Source: Bacteroidota bacterium
Lineage (GTDB): Bacteria; Bacteroidota; Ignavibacteria; Palsa-1295
Direction: 5' to 3'
NCBI GenBank assembly: GCA_025363505.1
Contig: JANYDV010000131.1
Coordinates: 1-17,436 of the forward strand
DNA length: 17,436 bases
Below, one piece after another: positions 16,401 to 17,436 of this stretch. The number at the start of each line of letters is the position of its first letter. Positions within the stretch are counted from its first letter, which is position 1. The notes below the pieces were generated by a model. The model made no database searches, was not told where the DNA came from, and saw only the letters and a program-made list of their open reading frames with translations. The translations under genes were made by a program, and so were the position numbers.

Positions 16401-17436
16401 ACATCAGTTAATGCCGGAACATCGGTTGGTGCTGGAACGACAGTAACAGCAGGAACAACGATCACTGCAGGAACAGGAATCACCTCAAATGCAGGTAACA
16501 TCGTTGCCACAGCTGGTCAGGTTAATGCTGGTACTTCAATGAGTGCTGGAACATCAATCAGTTCAGGTACAACGATCACTTCTGGTACCTCGATCAGTTC
16601 AGGAACAACACTTACTGCAGGCACAGGCTTAACAGTCACTGCTGGCGGTGCAACGATCAACGGTCTTGCTGGTGCAGCAGATGCGTTCATCATGACAACA
16701 CCAGCCGCTGCTGGTGGTGTTGTGCACACGTTCCCAATTGGATCATTATTGACAGCATGCGGTGGTGCTACCGTGAATACAATCACGATGTTCACCGCTG
16801 CGAATACAATCTGTAACTCACCGCTCACTGTAGCTGGTGTAAATGTCAATGGTTCAGGTCAAGTTAATGCAGGAACAAGTATGTCTGCTGGGACGACCAT
16901 GGCTGCTGGCACTTCGATTGCAGCTGGAACAACGATCACTGCTGGTACTAATATTATTTCAACCGGTGGCAACATTGTTGCAACAGCCGGTCAGGTTAAT
17001 GCGGGTACAAGTATGACTGCTGGAACAACAGTTAATGCCGGTACTTCAGTAAATGCAATAACAACGGTTAATGCTGGTACTTCGGTAAATGCAACAACTA
17101 CTGTTAATGCTGGTACTTCAGTAAATGCAACAACAACTGTTAGTGCTGGTACAACGGTTACTGGCGCAACTGGAGTAATTGCTACTAACAATGCAATTAA
17201 TGCTGTTGGTGGTACTATCCAAACCAACACTGTTGATCGTATCAAGAATGACGGTACTGTTAAAGCAACTGGTTTTGTTGCCTCTTATACAGCGCAGGCT
17301 GCTAACTATGCTGCTGCTGCAACAGATTACTTCATCCGCGCAACTGCCGCTGCTATCACAATTACTCTTCCTGCTGCTGGTCAGACAGGTCAGATCTTAG
17401 TTGTGAAGAACTCAGCTGGTGCTGGTATCACTGTTG
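10401..17436 (+). CDS. Giant repetitive secreted surface / tail-fibre-like protein (partial, open at window end)
   Basis: Read codon by codon, the frame from the ATG at 10401 has no stop to the last base, giving at least 2345 residues (over 200 kDa). Residues 1-24 are a signal peptide ending LFAQ. An N-terminal domain (~70-125) has LLDLSS-x-TKGFLPPRM and GLVVYNLTTHTLDIYNGSGW, typical of Bacteroidota fibre-like proteins. The remainder is Gly/Ala/Thr/Ser/Asn/Val/Ile-rich with few charged residues: 7-9-residue Asn-rich repeats, four ~80-residue modules, an SNGAGATPSW motif, and RLGIGNNAPTQTLDVTGN at ~1755-1772. A hexapeptide array with [VIM]-x-A-G-T-[ST] runs from ~1783. The six cysteines seen occur as three pairs. 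A C-terminal S74 chaperone, T9SS or other anchor may lie beyond the window. Probable role is a surface fibre or adhesin; this is inference. Confidence 0.85.
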   Translation, partial: MRRITYIVLAVLFVVLANTSLFAQGASRTFGAGRLQLDDGANNFVYMTTKTGTLGIDNTGAVIPGVQTFPSNCALLDLSSITKGFLPPRMNTAQELAICGGTPNEGLVVYNLTTHTLDIYNGSGWAPVGGGWSLFGNSLTVGGGTGVGQNYIGTNNATDFVIATNVGAPGSGVGERIRVTSAGNVNIAGINGVSNITATSLGGSPLLAPPLNLPTDGLIIGKNAGDLYKYDVATVVGAVAWLRTGNTILDLNNKLGTINDIAVNIVTNNATRVVIGNSAAPNAVTITGNELINGNDAVTGTFTSGGNSTVATAAGTTNTFGNGGGATNNGIGNGAAANNIGNNATTNNVGNSANSNSFGNEAPTNVFGGVRAVNQNNNYGSSISTGNVVNDFGQRNAGGTVTNNIGFVGATTNNIGTATSTNSITGATNTVLGNTTINAAGAGTTSIGNTATGGSVTIATANPNPLTLNVGATTNNLVLNNILQDNTASNILMLTGVNNGNTRTRTLASLIAANEGLVLDLTNPALPTVKLGSAAGDPANAFITNRTVSLGANLLNFNNNTPVTFASLNGSTNAINLNNLSAGANTNIGFDAIANNTAIQSRTTLVGTLSSAQAVNIGTGGGNTTIGLAPGSTNNINGTNNTMTATGTNLVTGPTNTINGTTQNNVTAPTNVITGNTLNNISSTTENRVTGPTNINTTANNLTSIGQNAATGSSTTISVGTAGGNLLLNNILNDNTTTSILMQTGAVGSGNVRYRSLNSLINANQGLFLDLLTTPGTPIVKLGSNIGGGEAANPFLSDRTVSLGGQSINFGNAAPGATFVNFNGGTNAVNINTTTAGTTTIGNTTATTNVNGPTNINNGVNSNTQINTGGSSGSVTIGNAAASTVQITSGTAINANSPNNTLTAATTNLLTAPTNTLTGGTTNNVNAPTNNIGATLLNNINSATENRITGVTNINTTANNLTTIGQNAGTASSTTINVGTAGGNLALNNIAQDNTTISLLTTTGVGTPASGNVRYRTLNSLINANQGLFLDLTTTPGTPIVKLGSNLGGGEAINPFTSNRTVSLGGQSLFINDGNTGTQLAQFNGTGDVINLNTLTTGTTTIGSSTATATNVNGPTNINNAVNSNTQINTGGSSGSVTVGSTSAGIVALTSGSGVNVNILGPSSTNINTGTATGDVNLGNTGLGPNINMFVNAARNITMQNIQTDAAPTQWLTLNGANQVKITSLANIAEQGVSFQAEASGTRFRLGGITAVQVPFTVNDRFINMDARNLFFTRNGGANNVLQLTGGAVGGVDVTAPTNINTANNLNTAIGTAAGAGGSTIINGRPLNLNNGGGANGITNIGNAVGGITITGRSTYSASSPINLGAVDGNSNQVMRSNGAGATPSWFTLTTDATLIGDGVGTAFGINLNQSNTWNVSQTFGDGAGVDNFIVNTGAGGGNATINLQGGGNLVLNNIANDNTTVSLLTLTGAGSGNVRYHTLASLLTGSNGVEVTLVGGTLDAHFAPNSGAAIFATDRFINTGANTLRITNNAAADMATFNGATGNINLGSNAAGLTITGANGFISDNDAAVTVNDAFTQLGAGNAVNLAGAVTATHNANAIGDNTATQQLNINGSADAVVGNTLAGNPTVWDLVVNGDQVTTGIAKFGGSLWIDAVSATHQINANAPLNIVTTGANNLGFTAGGSINFNSNIGTNMVPSVNNSFNLGSAANRWNTLFVSTINLPLGTFPSGSVLYANALGQVAADNPNFFYDATSKRLGIGNNAPTQTLDVTGNGTISGTLGVGTSITAGTAIGAGTSVTAGTSMTAATNITSTGGNISATVGQVNAGTSMTAGTSIGAGTSVTAGTSMTAATNITSTGGNISATVGQVNAGTSMTAGTSIGAGTTVTAGTSMSAGTTITAGTGLTVTSGGANITGRVTHVGGASPLRVGGTDGNANDLLISNGANVTPSWSSAAGLGLVNACGGATVNTIAMFTGATTICNSPLTVAGVNVTGSGSLSAGTSVNAGTSVGAGTTVTAGTTITAGTGITSNAGNIVATAGQVNAGTSMSAGTSISSGTTITSGTSISSGTTLTAGTGLTVTAGGATINGLAGAADAFIMTTPAAAGGVVHTFPIGSLLTACGGATVNTITMFTAANTICNSPLTVAGVNVNGSGQVNAGTSMSAGTTMAAGTSIAAGTTITAGTNIISTGGNIVATAGQVNAGTSMTAGTTVNAGTSVNAITTVNAGTSVNATTTVNAGTSVNATTTVSAGTTVTGATGVIATNNAINAVGGTIQTNTVDRIKNDGTVKATGFVASYTAQAANYAAAATDYFIRATAAAITITLPAAGQTGQILVVKNSAGAGITV
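11370..11700 (+). repeat. Asn-rich nonapeptide repeats in the giant protein
   Basis: The segment encodes a 9-residue period N-x-[IVF]-G-N-x-A-x-x, for example NNIGNNATT, NNVGNSANS and NSFGNEAPT, then looser NNIG units. One hydrophobic residue per unit, followed by Gly and flanked by Asn, suggests stacked beta-turns or a beta-solenoid. Confidence 0.65.
11823..14963 (+). repeat. Four copies of an ~80-residue module in the giant protein
   Basis: Copies lie at 11823-12053, 12570-12812, 13347-13595 and a diverged 14742-14963. The pattern is NL-x-LNNI-x2-DNT, GNVRYR-x-L-x-SLI, an LDL...VKLGS stretch, and an end in RTVSLG or RFINTG. Copies 1 to 3 are spaced 747 and 777 nt and separated by similar Asn/Thr-rich linkers. 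Copies 2 and 3 share long near-identical DNA, including about 35 identical bases in the following linkers (12978-13012 and 13764-13798), so the unit duplicated as a ~780-nt block. Confidence 0.75.
16284..16857 (+). repeat. Duplicated Cys-x17-Cys insert
   Basis: Two copies of CGGATVNTI-x-MFT...ICNSPLTVAGVNV, with Cys codons at 16284/16338 and 16758/16812, are 474 nt apart. The 'TVN-x-I-x-x-FT-x2-T-x2-NS-x-L' layout resembles segments common in Bacteroidota fibre proteins. The paired cysteines may form disulphides. Confidence 0.65.
17031..17150 (+). repeat. 36-nt tandem repeat, three full copies
   Basis: Units start at 17031, 17067 and 17103, with a partial unit at 17139. Each encodes VNAGTSVNA[TI]TT. 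Copies differ at only a few bases, unlike the older hexapeptides upstream, which points to recent expansion. Confidence 0.8.

Larger units (their letters stand above)
15747..17171 (+). repeat. Hexapeptide repeat array (18-nt period)
   Basis: Repeated [VIM]-[TNSG]-A-G-T-[ST] units are interrupted by TGGNI-[SV]-AT-[VA]-GQ spacers and two Cys-containing inserts. The pattern fits the left-handed beta-helix rule [LIV]-[GAED]-x-x-[STAV]-x, apart from frequent Thr/Asn/Ser at position 2. A 44-residue superunit repeats in tandem (ATNITSTGGN at 15819 and 15951). Confidence 0.75.

Noticed and set aside
15647..16510. 287-codon minus-strand frame with 'VPA' repeats that looks like a Pro-rich repeat protein
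   Set aside because: It is the mirror of the sense hexapeptide array; the repeat period is inherited from the plus-strand codons.
15747..17171. Regular short repeats that could suggest a CRISPR array
   Set aside because: The period is 18 or 36 nt inside an uninterrupted reading frame, with no unique spacers and no cas genes.

Overview
The window looks like a chromosomal segment of a Bacteroidota/FCB-group bacterium with moderate GC content, possibly a Kapabacteria- or Ignavibacteria-like lineage. The evidence is two proteins with type IX secretion (T9SS) type A C-terminal sorting domains, promoters of the Bacteroidota form TTTG-N20-TAnnTTTG, mostly absent Shine-Dalgarno sites, and a giant surface-type protein with the 'KGFLPPRM' and 'RLGIG..AP..TLDV' motifs common in this group. 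The phylum call is inference.

Layout. On the minus strand (6-3145), a secreted HEAT-repeat/cyclophilin fusion is followed after 8 nt by a short-form phosphate acetyltransferase (pta); the two are probably one transcript. A short divergent spacer follows. On the plus strand there are two tandem ATP-grasp ligases of the D-Ala-D-Ala-ligase superfamily (3332-5531), two paralogous T9SS-secreted Asp-box (BNR) proteins (5600-8102), a small GNAT acetyltransferase (8298-8777) and a lysine 2,3-aminomutase-type radical SAM enzyme (8856-10025) that ends in a strong intrinsic terminator. A 375-nt non-coding stretch carries that terminator, a promoter and a structured leader. It precedes one enormous open reading frame that begins at 10401 and is still open at the window end (at least 2345 codons).

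Function. The ligases, GNAT and aminomutase could form a small pathway that makes beta-lysine from lysine and then acetylates it and/or couples it to another amino acid or peptide. This is inferred from neighbourhood and retained active-site residues. The giant protein has a signal peptide and is made almost entirely of Gly/Ala/Thr/Ser/Asn/Val/Ile repeats. These include ~250-260-residue modules, 7-9-residue Asn-rich repeats, and a long array of hexapeptides of the form [VIM]-x-A-G-T-[ST]. That array fits the left-handed beta-helix hexapeptide rule, so the protein is most likely a long fibrous cell-surface or tail-fibre-like structure. The long open frames on the opposite strand across it are by-products of its amino-acid composition.
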